From: Tilletia caries
Lineage: Eukaryota > Basidiomycota > Exobasidiomycetes > Tilletiales > Tilletiaceae
Length of the DNA: 64,000 nucleotides
Assembly: GCA_032718865.1 (NCBI GenBank)
Contig: JALUTQ010000007.1
Coordinates: 2,046,001-2,110,000, forward strand
Direction: 5' to 3'
Shown here piece after piece: positions 19,799-32,306 of this stretch. The notes under the pieces are model-generated. The model was not told where the DNA came from. It searched no databases and worked only from the letters and a program-made list of their open reading frames with translations. The position numbers and the translations under genes are program-made. The first letter of the stretch is position 1, and every line of letters starts with the position of its first letter.

Positions 19799-21401
19799 AT
19801 GTTGGCCTGCGCGACCTCAACCCGCGTCCTCAGCCGAGCGGCCGTAGCGGCTCGCTCTTCTTCTGCCGCCGTGCGCGCGATTCCCGCGGTTACTCGAGCT
19901 CCAACTTCCGCAGCATTCTCCTCCAGCGCGTCCTCTCGCGCGGCGGACCTCGCGCGTACGGGCCTGTACGGGCTGCACAAGAAGCTCGGCGCAAAACTTG
20001 TCCCCTTCGGTGGGTATGAGATGCCTCTCACATATGCGGGTACAGGCCAAGTCGTCAGTCACCACCACGTCCGAAACGAATGTGGTCTGTTCGATGTAGG
20101 ACACATGGTCCAACACCAGTGAGTCATCAGTGCGCTCTCCAGCCCAGCTGCTTTGTAGTTCCAGTGTTTTGCTCACGGTGTGAGGCTTCATACAGCTTCA
20201 TCGGCCCTGGAGCACAAGCCTTCCTCCAGAAGCTCACGCCTTCGTCTCTCTCCTCTCTCGCTCCTTTCTCTTCGACACTCTCGGTCCTTCTGAATGCCGA
20301 GGGTGGCATTCTCGATGACACTGTCATTACCAAGCACGCGGACGATCGCTTCTACGTAGTCACCAACGCCGGCCGTCGCACCGAGGATTTGGCGTGGTTC
20401 GAGTCTCAATTGGCCGAATGGAACAAGAGCGAGGCGAGCTCGAAGGGCAAAGTCGACCACCAGATTCTCGATGGCTGGGGCTTGGTTGCGCTTCAAGGTC
20501 CCAAGTCGGCCGGTGTGCTGGACAAGCTTGTTGGCGACGGTTTCGACTTGAAAACACTTACGTTTGGAAAGGCCGCGAATGTGAAGCTAAACGGCGTCTC
20601 ATGTCACGTTGCTCGAGGAGGCTACACCGGCGAAGATGGCTTTGAGGTGAGCACTGTGCTGGTTCCTCGTAAGGAGTGATGAGTGCGAAGCTCGCTCAAC
20701 ATAAGTTTCCCTCCCTTTACCAGATCTCCATTCCGCCGGAACACACGGAAGCGGTCACCCAAGCCCTCCTGGCTATTGAGCCCACACAGCCGGTTGGTCT
20801 GGCCGCTCGAGACAGTCTGAGACTGGAAGCAGGAATGTGCCTGTACGGTCACGACCTCGACACGAGCGTCAGCCCTGTCGAGGGTGCACTGGCATGGGTC
20901 GTTGGTACGTAGATCTGTCTCCCGCCCATCTTTTTGTTCTCATCGCTCACTATCTTTTTCTGTTCCTGTGGGAAACAACAGGAAAGGACAGGAGAGCAGC
21001 CGCAGACTTCCTGGGTGCGGAACGGGTCTTGCGAGAGTTGAAGGAAGGCCCGGCTCGTCGACGTGTTGGCCTTATCATTGAGGCGGGCCCTTCAGCACGG
21101 GAGGGCTCCCCTATTCTCGCCGAGGACGGGAAAACACCAATCGGTAAGCAGTCTGTCGTTGTTGCCATATGTAACAAGTTCTACAGGACCTCACATACTT
21201 TCCGTCTTCACATTCGCGAGCTTAGGCATCGTCACGTCCGGGATTCCGTCACCTACGCTGGGCAAGAACATTGCCATGGCTCTCGTTGCGAACGGATCTC
21301 ACAAATCGGGGACGAAGCTGAAGGTTTCGGTGCGGAACAAGATCCGCGAAGCTGAGGTTACCAAGCTTCCCTTCGTGCCTAACAAGTTCTACCGTGGCTA
21401 G
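19799..21401 (+). CDS. GCV1: Glycine cleavage system T-protein (aminomethyltransferase)
   Basis: Mitochondrial enzyme that moves the methylene group of glycine, carried on H-protein lipoate, to tetrahydrofolate and releases ammonia. Exons 19799-20118, 20196-20646, 20724-20904, 20982-21143 and 21226-21401 give 429 residues, about the family length. An Ala/Arg/Ser-rich N terminus without acids up to about residue 45 is a good mitochondrial presequence. Key blocks: [49 protein letters not shown] (with the catalytic Asp of the family), [26 protein letters not shown] and [19 protein letters not shown]. All phases close without forcing. Normal-looking gene. Confidence 0.95.
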
Positions 21402-21698
21402 AGCGGGACCTTATCGCAGAGACGCGCCTTGCGCCTGCTTACTTTCGTCTATCAAATACAATTGCAATGCTATGGTTTTCCAAGAAGCACTCGACGTACA
21501 GGAGCGTGCTGGCTTCAATCATTTGGCGCTGGAAAGAGCTCCATACTGAATTATCTGAAGCGACGTCCTTCGAGACGACCACCTCCATCTTTGTCTCCTC
21601 ACCAAGTTCTTTCGCAAATTTCGGAGGCGTCTAGAAGCCTTGAGCGCTTGAGCAAGCGTTCGGGGCTGGGAGCTCTACCGGGTGAATGTGAAGGCAAG

Positions 21699-23171
21699 AT
21701 GTCTCAACGCTTCTTCCTCCTCACCGCCGGTTCGAATGCTCGCGGTCAACTCGGGATTGGCCATGAAGATGATGCGCATCAATGGACATCGACGACGCAA
21801 CAAGCGGAGCCCGGCCCCGAAGCGGGAGCCGGCTTCCCTCCCCTTGGAAGCCGGGTCGTCGACCTCGCGGGCGGCGCGAATCATACGGTCGCGCTCATCG
21901 AAGACCTTACATCGGGAGAGAGAACGCTTTGGGGGACTGGCGATGCCTCCCAAGGTCAGCTCGGTCCTCACTTGCAAGCGAACGGCGACGCGGTCTCGAA
22001 GTTCACACGCATATCTGATGTGGTCGAGCTCTTTGCAGGGGTAAACAAAGGAGCGAAACGTAGGCCACAGCTGATTGCGTCCGCGTGGGAATCGACCTAC
22101 CTTGCCCTGGCTGGGTTCAATCAGGAGGACGATATCCTCGTGTCCCTTGGTTCAACGAATGACTTCGGACAACTCGGCGTCGAAGACGCGGTCAAGGCAG
22201 GCAATCACGCCAATCAGATCGATCTTCGACACGTTCTTGAGCCAGCCAACTGTGCGGAAGGCTCTTGCCAACTCGGTCGCATTGAGATTGTCAAACTCAG
22301 TGCTGGCGTCCGACACGCCTGCGCTGTAATCCGAGCAGAAACTGTTCTTACACCGGAAGGACCATCGCCGGACCCGGGAAGGACGGATAGGGCGAGGCGC
22401 TTTTGGACCTACCTGCTCGGTTGGGGTGCTGCCCGACATGGTCAGCTGCAGAGCATTTCTGCGGATCTTGATTCGACAGCCGTAAAGCCGCCTCGTGCGT
22501 GCTCGACACCGATCGTTATGGCAACGTGGGACGGTTCCGTCGCTATAGACGTTCAATGCGGGCGCGACCACTCCGTCGTCCTCATTGCAAACAGTAAATA
22601 CGAAGCAGGCTCGACTCCGGGAAATATCTTGGTCACTCTTGGTTCTGACCGACAACACCAAAGTCCTTTCCATCCCAAGCTTCCGCCCAGGAGCACGCTT
22701 TCCTCGATCCAGTCGGTCGCCACGATGTGGAACACGACCCTGACCTTGGTGCAGACGGAAAACCGGCAGCATATCGATGCCTGGGGCGCGGCTTCTCGAG
22801 GTCAAGCAGGATCCAATACGACCACTTCGGCCACGGTCGAAGGCCAAGCTGTGGAAACGTCCAAGATCTTATCCGGCGACGCAACGATACTTAAAATGGT
22901 GGCGGGAAGCGAACATGCACTCTTGCTGTTACGAACGTCCTCACTTGAACGTGCACCTAAAGAGGTCTGGGCCTGGGGATGGACCGAGCATGGCAATCTT
23001 CCCGTTGACGACAGGAACGATCCTGACGACGATGTTCAAATCATTTGGAGCCCAGAGAGAATTTGGCCGGCGTCCGGTGCCTTGCCTTCGATCCCCGCCC
23101 ACGGCGAGGCAGAAAGGATCTGGGCGGGATGTGCGACCACCTTCCTTCAGATTTCAATACCATATCATTGA
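21699..23171 (+). CDS. RCC1-repeat (beta-propeller) protein
   Basis: Seven-bladed RCC1-type propeller protein of 490 residues, uninterrupted by introns. Repeats with the GxxxxGQLG-like core are spread along the whole length: AGSNARGQLGIGHEDD, GTGDASQGQLG, GSTNDFGQLGVED, GWGAARHGQLQ, GAASRGQAGS and WGWTEHGNLPVDD. Each is followed by a (V/I)xxLxxGxxHxx(A/V)L strand such as VDLAGGANHTVALI and IKLSAGVRHACAVI-like segments. The start at 21699 is preferred over the open frame from 21429, whose leader has no RCC1 character and would lie 27 bp after the T-protein stop. Relatives include yeast ATS1 and the guanine-nucleotide-exchange-like SERGEF proteins, but I cannot tell which partner it has. Cytosolic or nuclear location is an inference from lack of a signal peptide. 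Confidence 0.8.
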   Translation: MSQRFFLLTAGSNARGQLGIGHEDDAHQWTSTTQQAEPGPEAGAGFPPLGSRVVDLAGGANHTVALIEDLTSGERTLWGTGDASQGQLGPHLQANGDAVSKFTRISDVVELFAGVNKGAKRRPQLIASAWESTYLALAGFNQEDDILVSLGSTNDFGQLGVEDAVKAGNHANQIDLRHVLEPANCAEGSCQLGRIEIVKLSAGVRHACAVIRAETVLTPEGPSPDPGRTDRARRFWTYLLGWGAARHGQLQSISADLDSTAVKPPRACSTPIVMATWDGSVAIDVQCGRDHSVVLIANSKYEAGSTPGNILVTLGSDRQHQSPFHPKLPPRSTLSSIQSVATMWNTTLTLVQTENRQHIDAWGAASRGQAGSNTTTSATVEGQAVETSKILSGDATILKMVAGSEHALLLLRTSSLERAPKEVWAWGWTEHGNLPVDDRNDPDDDVQIIWSPERIWPASGALPSIPAHGEAERIWAGCATTFLQISIPYH

Positions 23172-23398
23172 ACCTTCTCCCTGAGCGAACACCGAGGCCT
23201 GTCGCTCGTTGCAGCTTCGGGCTCAAGCTCAATGGCAGCCAGCGACCGGAGTGAGGGCACTTGAGACGGCGTCAGCGATCCGCCGTTGCGGCTTGCGGTG
23301 TTTTTGCGGTTCTCTCCATCCTTGACTGCACTTCCTCATCGACGTTCGTCTTAACGTCCGCGAGCAAGTTTCCCTTCTAGCAAGAAACGAAGAGCATC

Positions 23399-24975
23399 AT
23401 GATACTGAGGAGGGTCTCGCGAGTCGGCCTGGGGATCTCCAGGCATGCTTCTTACAGGGAGCGGCCGTCAGAGCCGTCCAAGAGGATGAGTAGCACTGCC
23501 ACCGACACTGCTGGCGTCAAAAAGAAGGTCATCTTCTCAGGGATCCAACCGACTGGAGTGCCCCATGTAAGTCTCAGAAGCTGACTATGAGCCTGCAGAA
23601 ACAGTTGCCGTGGGGTTTTGCTCACACCCAGATCTCCCTCTGCTACATTTTCTTTGTGTCTCGTAGCTGGGGAATTATCTTGGTGCCCTGTGCAATTGGG
23701 TCGACCTCCAAGCGACTGCCCGTCCCCAGGATGAGCTCTTCTTCTCGATCGTGGGATTCCACTCCATCACAATGCCTCAAGATCCGAAACGACTCTTCGA
23801 AGAGCGGAGAGATATGCTCGCGGCCCTCTTGGCAGTTGGTATGAGCCCCGACCGATGTACGCTCTTTCAGCAAGACCAAGTGCGTGCCGGGCAGATCTGC
23901 GAACTTTGTCTGGAAAAAAAAAAGGCTGATCTCTTCTGGCCCGTCCTTTCCAGGTACCTGAGCACACTGAGCTTGGCTGGATCTTGAACTGTGTAACTCC
24001 TTTCGGCAAACTGTCACGCATGACTACGTGGAAGGTGAGCATTGTGTTGAGATTGATGCTGAATTCGGGTTCATGCTGAGGCATTTTCCTATGTCGGACC
24101 CCGCCAGTCGAAGCTGGTGATCGCCCGCGGAGGCGGAGGGGAGGCAGTCGCAGACGAGTCCAACCTGCTTCTGGGACTTTTTGCATACCCGGTTCTCCAA
24201 GCCGGAGATATTCTCCTTTACAAGTGAGTGGGGAGATTTGCAATTCCTTGTGCGTCTTTCGGGAGCTGACATTGACTTGGACCATCCTCAGGTCGACCCA
24301 CGTCCCTGTCGGAGACGATCAGGTCCAGCATTTGGAGCTCACCCGCGACATCGTAGACAGCTTCAATTCTCGATTCAAGCGCAAGGTCTTTCCCTCCCCA
24401 CAACTTCAATTGAGTGAGTTTTCTTTGTGGGAGCATCTGCACGTTAACGGCTCAGAGTTGACCGCAGACCCATCATCCCAGCTCCGGCCAAGCGAATCCT
24501 TTCCCTTCGCGATCCAACCGCCAAAATGTCCAAGTCGGCCCCAGACGCCAACTCACGGGTCATGCTGACTGACACACCGGATCAGATTGCCGCCAAACTT
24601 AAGCGCGCGGTGACCGACGGAGAGGCGCGGCTGAGCTACGATCCAGAGGCAAGACCGGCAGTGAGCAACCTGCTCCTGATCTTGTCGACTCTGAGGAATC
24701 GACAGAGTTCGCGACTCGAAGGCCAGGCAGAGATCACACCAGCGCAGGTGGCGGAGGAGCTCAACGAGCGGCACGGAGGGTCGGCGTCAGCGCTCAAGTC
24801 GGCTGTTACGGAGGCAGTCATCGAATCGCTTGCACCCGTTCAGCGAGAGCTAGTCCGCTTACAGGCAGATCGTGGTTACCTGATCGAGGTTGAACGAAAA
24901 GGTCGGGACAAGGCTCGCGAGCGAGCGGCTCGGACGATGGACGAGGTTCGAAAAGTCGTCGGCTTTGAGCAATAG
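23399..24975 (+). CDS. MSW1: Tryptophanyl-tRNA synthetase, mitochondrial
   Basis: Class Ic synthetase that charges mitochondrial tRNA-Trp. Exons 23399-23566, 23667-23879, 23954-24034, 24108-24223, 24292-24417 and 24468-24975 give 403 residues of bacterial TrpRS type. The N terminus is basic and Ser/Arg-rich (import signal). Motifs: [19 protein letters not shown] (the HIGH-type signature P-x-HLGN spans intron 1), [51 protein letters not shown], and [12 protein letters not shown] with the KMSKS loop near 24523-24537. The fifth junction only keeps frame with a GTTTTC donor at 24418; the more canonical GTGAGT four bases upstream would break it. Spliced this way it reads [20 protein letters not shown], as in relatives. 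The gene converges with choline kinase (108 bp). Confidence 0.92.
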
Positions 24976-25083
24976 TGCATGAACAACTGGACTGGGCGGA
25001 CAGCAGCCAAAATCGAATAGACACCACTCGTACATTTCAATATGTAAAGACCATAAACAAGTGTGGCAGTAGATTGTGCTCTC

Positions 25084-28000
25084 TTAAGTGACCTTTGGCT
25101 GGATGTTCATCGACGCCGTCTCTTCACGGAAAAGCTCGATGCGTCCGAGAGCGTAACGGAGCTGAAATTGCAGAGGTCATGTGTAAATGTCTGCACTCGC
25201 TGACGATGGAGCCCAAAGGAACTTACATAGTCGAAGGTGTCGACGTCGCCACCTTCGCCGTCTGCTTGCGCCTTTGGCTTGTTCTTTTCAGCAGCAGCTT
25301 CCGCATCCGGATCGAGTGCATTCTTCAGCAATTGCTCAATCTCCTCTTTGGCGAAAACGATGCCCCATAGCTGGTCAGGAAAATAAGTCATTAAAGTCAG
25401 CTAGTGGCATCAGAACAACAGATGCTGACGCGGAGCACTCACACCCCAGACAGCATGACATGCGGGACCCCAAAGCCAAATCTCACGCTCGATGCGATCG
25501 ACTTCTTTCTCGATACTGGCCTCGAGCTTGGCCAGCGCAACGGACGCCTCATTGGCTGCATTAAGCGAGGACGACCCTGGTCCAGCCCCAGGAGTGCTGA
25601 CTCTTTCTCCACTTACAGCGGCCAAGGGAGAGAGCGTAGGCGAATACAGAGCGCGCAACGCCGGACTGTTGGCGACCTTTATCGTCCGGTTTTGACCACG
25701 CACCGACGGCGTAGCGACATTCTTCTGCGACGGTGTCGATGGGGACTGAGCCGTGCGACTGGGTGGGGTGGTGTTGTCTCGGTCGTGCTCTCCTACAGAT
25801 CGGGCGCTCGGATTGCGCGAAGCTTCAGGTCGGATGCCTGAGGATTGCTCAAGGGCAGCACGTTGAACCTCCTGGGATGCAGTAGGCGCCTGCGGTCCGG
25901 CATTACCGGGTGCATTCGACACTGGCATTGCGGGAGGTGGGAGTGCTTCGAGCTCATCAATATCCGAGTTGGTCCGAATCGGCTTGGGCGACTTCGCGAA
26001 GGTAGCGGGTGAGCGGGAGGGAACTGATGACTCTGGAACTGGCAGCTTCGAAGAGCCAACCCTAAGACGCAAGAATCGACCTTGTTCAACGTAGGCGCGA
26101 AGCCATCGTCGCCGCTCAGACTCGTTGGGATACGGTTCGTGGTGGGTAAGAGACCACGAAAGCGTTGGGTGATGATAGTCAGTTCTCCACTCTTGGAAAT
26201 GGTTCGCAACTGCGGGAGAGAGTACAATGTTAAGACTGCCGCCTTTTGAGTGCGGTGTTTCTGATCTTACTTACTGTCGAAGCCTCGAGGATTAGGCGCA
26301 GCATATTCGCTGCAAATCAAAAGGGTCAGCCTGACAGAGCTGAAAGTCTAGCAGCGGGTTCCGACAATACTCACAAATCAATGACGACAAGTGCCTCATG
26401 TGGTGCCTCGCGTCGAGACCGGGAAGACGATCGAGACTGTGTACCAGTCGACGACTGAGCCGTCAGAGACCCAGGACCAGGCCCGATGATGCTCCCGGAA
26501 CGCTCGCGGGGCATTCCTCTCGCTACGTCCCTCCCGCTTCCTTCTCCCACATCTAACGAACCAGCCTTCCCGTTCCGAGACTTCGTTCCGGACACTTGAC
26601 TGCTCCCACCCGCAAATACTTGTGCACTCTTCTTGATGAGCAAATTGCCGTACTGCGAATCGTTGTGTGCAAACACGCGCTTGCTCTGACCCTCCCTCCG
26701 CTCCACTCGGCGGACGAAGTCTTTGTACCAGTCAAGTTGAAGGACAAAACTGGCGAGGTCAATGGCAGCAATGGTACGCAGAGCGTTGCCCAGATTACCC
26801 TTCGTCGAGCCGAGGTCGCGAGAATGCCAAGTTGATGCACGCGCACCCAGTTCGTGCAGCGGATGACCCAGAGCACGTTCCGCCGCCGCTCGACCCTCGG
26901 GCGTCGAGCAAAAAATGTCGACGAGACCTATGACCTTGCCAGCTTCTCGACTCCAACGCTTCATCCGTCTCCAAACGCCGGGATAAGGGCTACTCTGGTG
27001 TTGCTGCATCGCATCAAAGCCAGATACGGACCCCCTCTTTCCGTGAGGCGTCGGCGGCATACTCTTTTGTGCAACCATGAATGGAGACTTTGGGCTCGTA
27101 AAGCCCATGAACTGCGATTGTTGATTCGCATCTCCGTCCACAGAGCTGCCATAACTTGTCTGTGATATCACGTACGACCCGCCATCTGGCGTTGCGGTGA
27201 AAGGCCAAGGGGAGGTCGGGCCGCTGGGGTATAGAGCGTTGACAGCAGCTTCCGAGCCGGACCAACTCGATGTGTGAGAGTTGTAGCTTGTTGCGAGTGA
27301 GTCGAAGGACGCTACGCTGTTGTTGCGTCCCTGGACATAGCCGTAAGCATCGCCTGAGCCGGTTACAGCCAGAGGTGGCCTGGGTATGTTCAAGTAGTCT
27401 GAGGTGAGGTCACCGTCTTTGTGGCTCTCAATTGCTTGATCTCTGACTCCACCTGCGGCGATTGCAGCAATAGAAGTGTCGACGGGCGCTGAAGATCTAT
27501 CGCTGCGGTATGCCTTTCCACCAGGAATAAATAGGTCTTGAGAGCCCTGCGCTGCCCCAGGAGGTGTGCGATCGGGAGCTGGGGTGATAGAAGGCCTATG
27601 TGTCGAGTTCGCATGCGGATTGGTCTTGTGCCGGCGAGGTCGATGAGAGCTTGCCATGATGTGATTTTCTATGCCCCTGCCAAAGCCTTTGGGCCCAGGC
27701 GCCTGTAAGTCTCCACGCTCCAGCACAGTTTTCATGACGTCAAGCGGAACCTCGTGAAGCTCCCTCATTCGCCGAGCGGCCCATTGTGCTGTGCCTTCCT
27801 TGCCGTGCAACGATGCCGTCAGATCGATGTCTTTTCCGGATAAGGCGGTGAGAGCACCACCGCGGTCGCCCAGCGCGCGCAATCCTTCTTTACCGATTGG
27901 AACACAGTCGAAGTATTCTAAAGCATGGGAAGGGCAAGCATTGGAAATGAGCACGAAGGAAACCGCCTAGATATGCGGAAGCTTCTCACCTTCGACACGT

Positions 28001-29063
28001 CCATTCGCAAACGTTCCCAAAATATGGGGCTGCGCGGATGCAAATGTGACATCAGCATTCCCATGGAAATTGACGTGGTACATAACAAGGGAGCACTCAC
28101 GCCAATGGAGTAAAGACTTGAGAGCGTGTGAAGGATCAGAAGCTCAGCGCGGCGGGAAAGCAAGACCTCCGTTCCGGTCCCGTAGACTCGCAGCAACATG
28201 GTTGGAGGAGGTGCAGGGACATCAGATGGAATTGGGGGAGCCTGAGCCTGCTCGGAAGCGGCAGGTGCAGTAGAATCAGCAACCCTTGCTGTTTTAGGTC
28301 GGTAGGACACGAAAAAGACGGCATTGGACATGGCTCCGCTGATCCGCTTGAGGTGGACACATTCTGGCTTGAGAGGTGCGAGAGCTGGATTGACATCCTT
28401 AGACACCCAGCCAGGGAGCTCAAGTCGTTGCGAGAGCAAATCGAGGACCGTCTCCCTGAAGGGAGCGGTCTCCCATGTTCTGGAAGCAAAAAGACATCAC
28501 ACGCGCATTCAAAGATGTCAGCCAAACACGGTCGAGATACTGAATCACGCGCCCAGCATGTAGCTGATGGTCACTCACCGCGCGTCAAGTTTGAGGCCCC
28601 AGGCGGCGGGGACACCCTCCGCATGCATGTCTGCCTCATCCTCATCTTCGGCATCAAAGGCTGCTGATTCGGCCTCCCCACGCGCCTCCTCCTCGTCCTG
28701 AGCGTCGACCGTCTCATCAACCGATGAGCTCACTGACGACCTGGAGGAGTCCCTGCGGAGCGAGGCACGATGAGGACGTTGACGCGGAGAACCAAGGCCG
28801 GGCCCCTCGTCGGGATCGATGTCGTCCAAGCTGAGCGCGTTCAAGTCGACATCGAGATCCGAGCCGCCAAAGACGGAGCCTTCGTAGGAAGATGCGGTTG
28901 CGGACAGTGCGGGCGATGGTGCCGTATACTGCGCATTGCCGAACCCGAAGGTGTATCCGGCCGCATCCCTGGCACTCGTGTCGAAGCTGTGCTGTCGCGA
29001 GCTGCTGTTGCTCGTCTGCGACTTCAGCGGCGGCGGAGCTCGAGAGTGCGATGCGCGATCCAT
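25084..29063 (-). CDS. CKI1: Choline/ethanolamine kinase, unusually long
   Basis: First step of the CDP-choline/CDP-ethanolamine (Kennedy) pathway: phosphorylates choline or ethanolamine with ATP. Eight minus-strand exons: 29063-28579, 28479-28101, 28029-27990, 27917-26375, 26309-26275, 26209-25443, 25370-25227 and 25161-25084, total 1156 residues. Typical members have 430-600. The kinase parts are present in order: ISGAMSNAVFFVS and LLRVYGTGTEVLLSR (ATP lobe), PHILGTFANGRVEEY, HNDSQYGNLLI (Brenner motif, catalytic Asp), VVIDFEYAAPNPRGFDIANHF (choline kinase motif), and a final HAVWG|LWGIVFAKEEI. Extra length comes from a 170-residue acidic/Ser N-terminal extension and two low-complexity inserts: about 220 residues (Pro/Ser/Gly) after VPLDVMKTVLERG and a second between REAY-like helices near 25.5-26.0 kb. 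These inserts resemble disordered regulatory segments. All splice phases agree. Confidence 0.9.
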
Positions 29064-29458
29064 TTCCGTATAGACCGTCCGTCACAGGGGGAGCCTTTCA
29101 CTAAAGCTCCCAGGGGCAAGATTGCAGCGACTGAGGCTCGTACTGTTGTAGCCGCGGGTGAAGCGTTGATGGTGGGCCTGGCGTGGAGGAAGGCTGAAGG
29201 TCTGGCCACCCATGACGCACCGGATAACGATGCCCGCATGCTCATTCATCTCTGCGTCCCTTCCGCTTCTTTCGGCCCGAACTCAAACTCGTGCTCGAGC
29301 TCGTCCAGGATGAGATCGAACGAGACCGCAGCGCCCGGGAAAAACAACATAGGAGTTGGGACATACGATATGTACATGAGGAAGGAGTGAGAAGCAGTCA
29401 TCTCCAGAAGGAAGAATTGTTGTCGGTCATGCAAAGGGGAAAAGGTCCGGCCTGACCA
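29064..29458. other. Intergenic between two minus-strand genes
   Basis: 395 bp upstream of the choline kinase start and downstream of the metallopeptidase stop. Presumably the choline kinase promoter and 5' leader; no separate gene supported. Confidence 0.5.
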
Positions 29459-32306
29459 TCAGGCCTCGTAGCAGATACCAAGGGAACCGATCCGATCGGC
29501 GGAGCTGCCGTACAACCCAACGATGCGCCTACCCTCGGGCGGGAGCAGGACGCCCAGGCTACCTTCGGTCAAGCTACCGACCATGTCAGTCGACTTGCCG
29601 CTCTCCAGGACGAACTGAATCGCATCGATCCACCAGCCGGCGCGGACAACGATCTTGGCAATCCCGCCGTCCTCTGGGTCGAAGGTGAACTGCCGCTCGA
29701 CGCGGTCTTTCTCTGTGGACTCGTCGGATGCCGGGACGTCTCCGAAGACTTGGGCAGTGTTATCAGAGTATTCGAACCGAAGACGGTGCACGAACGAATT
29801 GGCAGTTATCTTGAATGTCGTTCGAGGCAAGGACATAATCTAATCAGTACTCGCATGCTTCACTGTTTTTTTGCGGAACGGAATAGAACTCACAGTGATG
29901 GCTTTCAAGTGTGGCTTTTCTCCTACACGATTCACAAACGCAGTGATCCACTGCCGCGCGCCCGTTGCATCCGAATGGTCCCCACTGATATCACGTCCTG
30001 CGCCAGGCGCGCACAAAGCCATCACTCCAGGACCACGTCCCTGTTCCAAACTGACCTCCCGATCGGCAAAGAGTTCGATGCTCCGAACGAAAGCGTCGCG
30101 GAAGAAGTCGCCCAGTTCTCGGAAGCACAAGTTGGTGCCAATCGCCCGGACAAAGACAACAACCTTCTCCGAACCTTCCTCCGCCGCCGCCGTTGTTCCC
30201 GGCTCACGTTTGAGATGGACGTCGATAGTTTCCTGGACCGTCTTCTTGTCGAGAAGGTACTGAGAAACAGGTGCCTTGCCTTCCTGAGCCCCGTCACCGG
30301 CAGGACGACCGGTGAATTCGATCAGCCTGGCATGCGTTCCGTTTACGTCGAGCTCAATGGCCACGATCTTATTGCCCTCCGCAGCCTGGAAAAGTGCTCC
30401 TTCCGGCGTCGCATAGGCCACGGGAGGCAGCTCAGACCACCGGGTCCAGGCCTCTACAGAGGCAGGATCCGACACATCCAGAGTGGGCGGAGCAGGGTCG
30501 TCACCAGGCAGACGAAAGTTGGGATGCCAGCGTGCGCGACAAGATTCGGCCCGATGAAGGTGGCAGTTCAGGTCGTCATTTGCTGGAGTGATCAACCTTT
30601 CTCCAGGCGCATTGAGGTGGCTTCGATAACCTTCAGTTGTCATGAAGATGCGGGAGAATTCGTTGTACCTATGTTTGAACAAAAAGCAGTTAGTTAAACT
30701 AGCCTTGTCAAGATGAGTGTGTATAGAACAGCGCTCCAAAGTCCAGAAACGCACCCGCGATACATGATGCCGGTGGGCCAATGTGGCTTCAGCGAGGTGG
30801 AAGACAGTAGCGCAGGGGGCCAAGCAGAAGTAACATCAGCATTTATTCCCTTTTTTACCGTTCGCGACATACAGCTGGAGCTGTGACTCACGTTACCCAA
30901 AGCGTGGCCCACCTCGTGAAGCCACGCTCCCATGCCCACAGAGAATGTCTCCCATGCCGTCCCAGTTTCCCCGTGGTCGGACACGACGTACCTCTCGTCC
31001 GTCTTGGTCTCGTTCAGATAGGCTTCAGTGAGTCCGCTCAACGAAGCGGGCGCGGACCAGACCCAATGTGAACCCATGACTGCGACAGAGAGGGGGGCAG
31101 ACTTTGCTTCTGAGCTTGTTTGCTGTTCTTCCAGGACCGATGCCCAGGGCGACCCTGCCCAGCCACCCAGGGCAGCATGGGCGAGAATTAGACCTGTATG
31201 CTGGTCTCTGTACGACTGAGGTGAGTCAGCATGGTCAGGCGCCCAATGTGTTTCCAAAGACAGGACAGCGATGGGTGCACGACTTTTCGGCAGAGTCGGG
31301 TGCTGGGAAATTGCTTCTCGGGCCCAATTCCACATCGCCTGGTTGTTATTAGCTGTAAAGCCCGGCATCAACAATGTCCGATGAGCCTCTGAATTGACCA
31401 AGAGAATAGTAAGAATCATACGTAACACTCACCGTGTTCGTTCTGCTGGGCAGCGTTGGCATCGTGGAATTCGGCCCTCGTTTTGTCAGAACGAACCAGG
31501 TGAATAACGGGCAAGTCTTCGAGCCTGACAATTTCATTCTTGCCTTCCTCGACGTCTGGCGTTGGGTTCTCTTCGAGTCGGAAAGCCCGACGACCGAGCC
31601 GGTGGCGATGCATCTGCTCGGCATAGAAGGCCTGCCAGCAGTACGCCTGGACCGCGACCCGGCGCTGTATTTCCTTGATACCACCGGCGAGGATCTTGTC
31701 GCGTATTGGACCTGGCGGGCAATCGACGAGAGGCTGAGGACCGGTCGATTGATCCTGAGCTTCGACTGCGTTATTGACTGGTCGATTTTCGGATTTGTTC
31801 GACGCCGGGTCACTCGGTACGGCTGGACGTAAAGTGGCTTCCGGGTATGGCGTATGCGTCGTCGTGGGAGGGACTGCCGTAGGTGATACAGTCGCAGTCG
31901 GTTCAGCATCGACGGGACTGTCCTTGGCGAGAAGAATGGCAATTCGAAGGCGCGGCACGTCCTGAGGCTCGTATTTGAGAGGAAGCTCGACCTCGTGAGG
32001 CCCATCCTCGACCTCATGGGGATCGTCTTGAGTTCCGAAATTGGGGCCGAATCGAATCACGTTGTCGCCCTCGCGCAATGGCACAGTTGCCTTGAAGTGG
32101 GACTGGTTGACCTGCCACTCGATGGATTCGAAGCCAGAGCGCGGGTCGGCATGGACGGCGATGGAGCGTACTGGGCGATCAGGCGTACCCGCTCGGCCAA
32201 CTATGAGCAGTAGACGATGGTAGATCGTTTCGTTCGCCTTGACATTGGTAAAGCGGATCAGTTCTTCCTTTGCTGGGGCCATGTTTGCGGTAGGCATGGG
32301 GACCAT
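29459..32306 (-). CDS. Zinc metallopeptidase-like protein with C-terminal jacalin domain
   Basis: Member of the fungal putative metallopeptidase family (Metallopep, yeast YIL108W type) with a jacalin-like lectin domain. Minus-strand exons 32306-31433, 31388-30892, 30786-30755, 30668-29894 and 29839-29459 give 852 residues. After an N-terminal beta-rich part (FTNVKANETIYHRLLLIVGR) comes a Pro/Thr-rich linker, then AYCWQAFYAEQMHRHRLGRR and GAWLHEVGHALGN, an HExxH zinc site with HEVGH as metal ligands plus Glu. A 32-nt micro-exon continues it to PHWPTGIMYRGYNEFSRIF. The last exon (PRTTFKITANSFVHRLRFEY to GLYGSSADRIGSLGICYEA) is the jacalin-like part, which may bind sugar. No signal peptide is evident. 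Start choice among three close ATGs (32306, 32297, 32282) is uncertain. Natural substrate is unknown. The LTR element sits 228 bp upstream. Confidence 0.85.

Noticed and set aside
21429..21698. N-terminal extension of the RCC1-like protein
   Set aside because: Low-quality sequence without RCC1 features, starting only 27 bp after the previous stop; ATG at 21699 begins directly before the first repeat.
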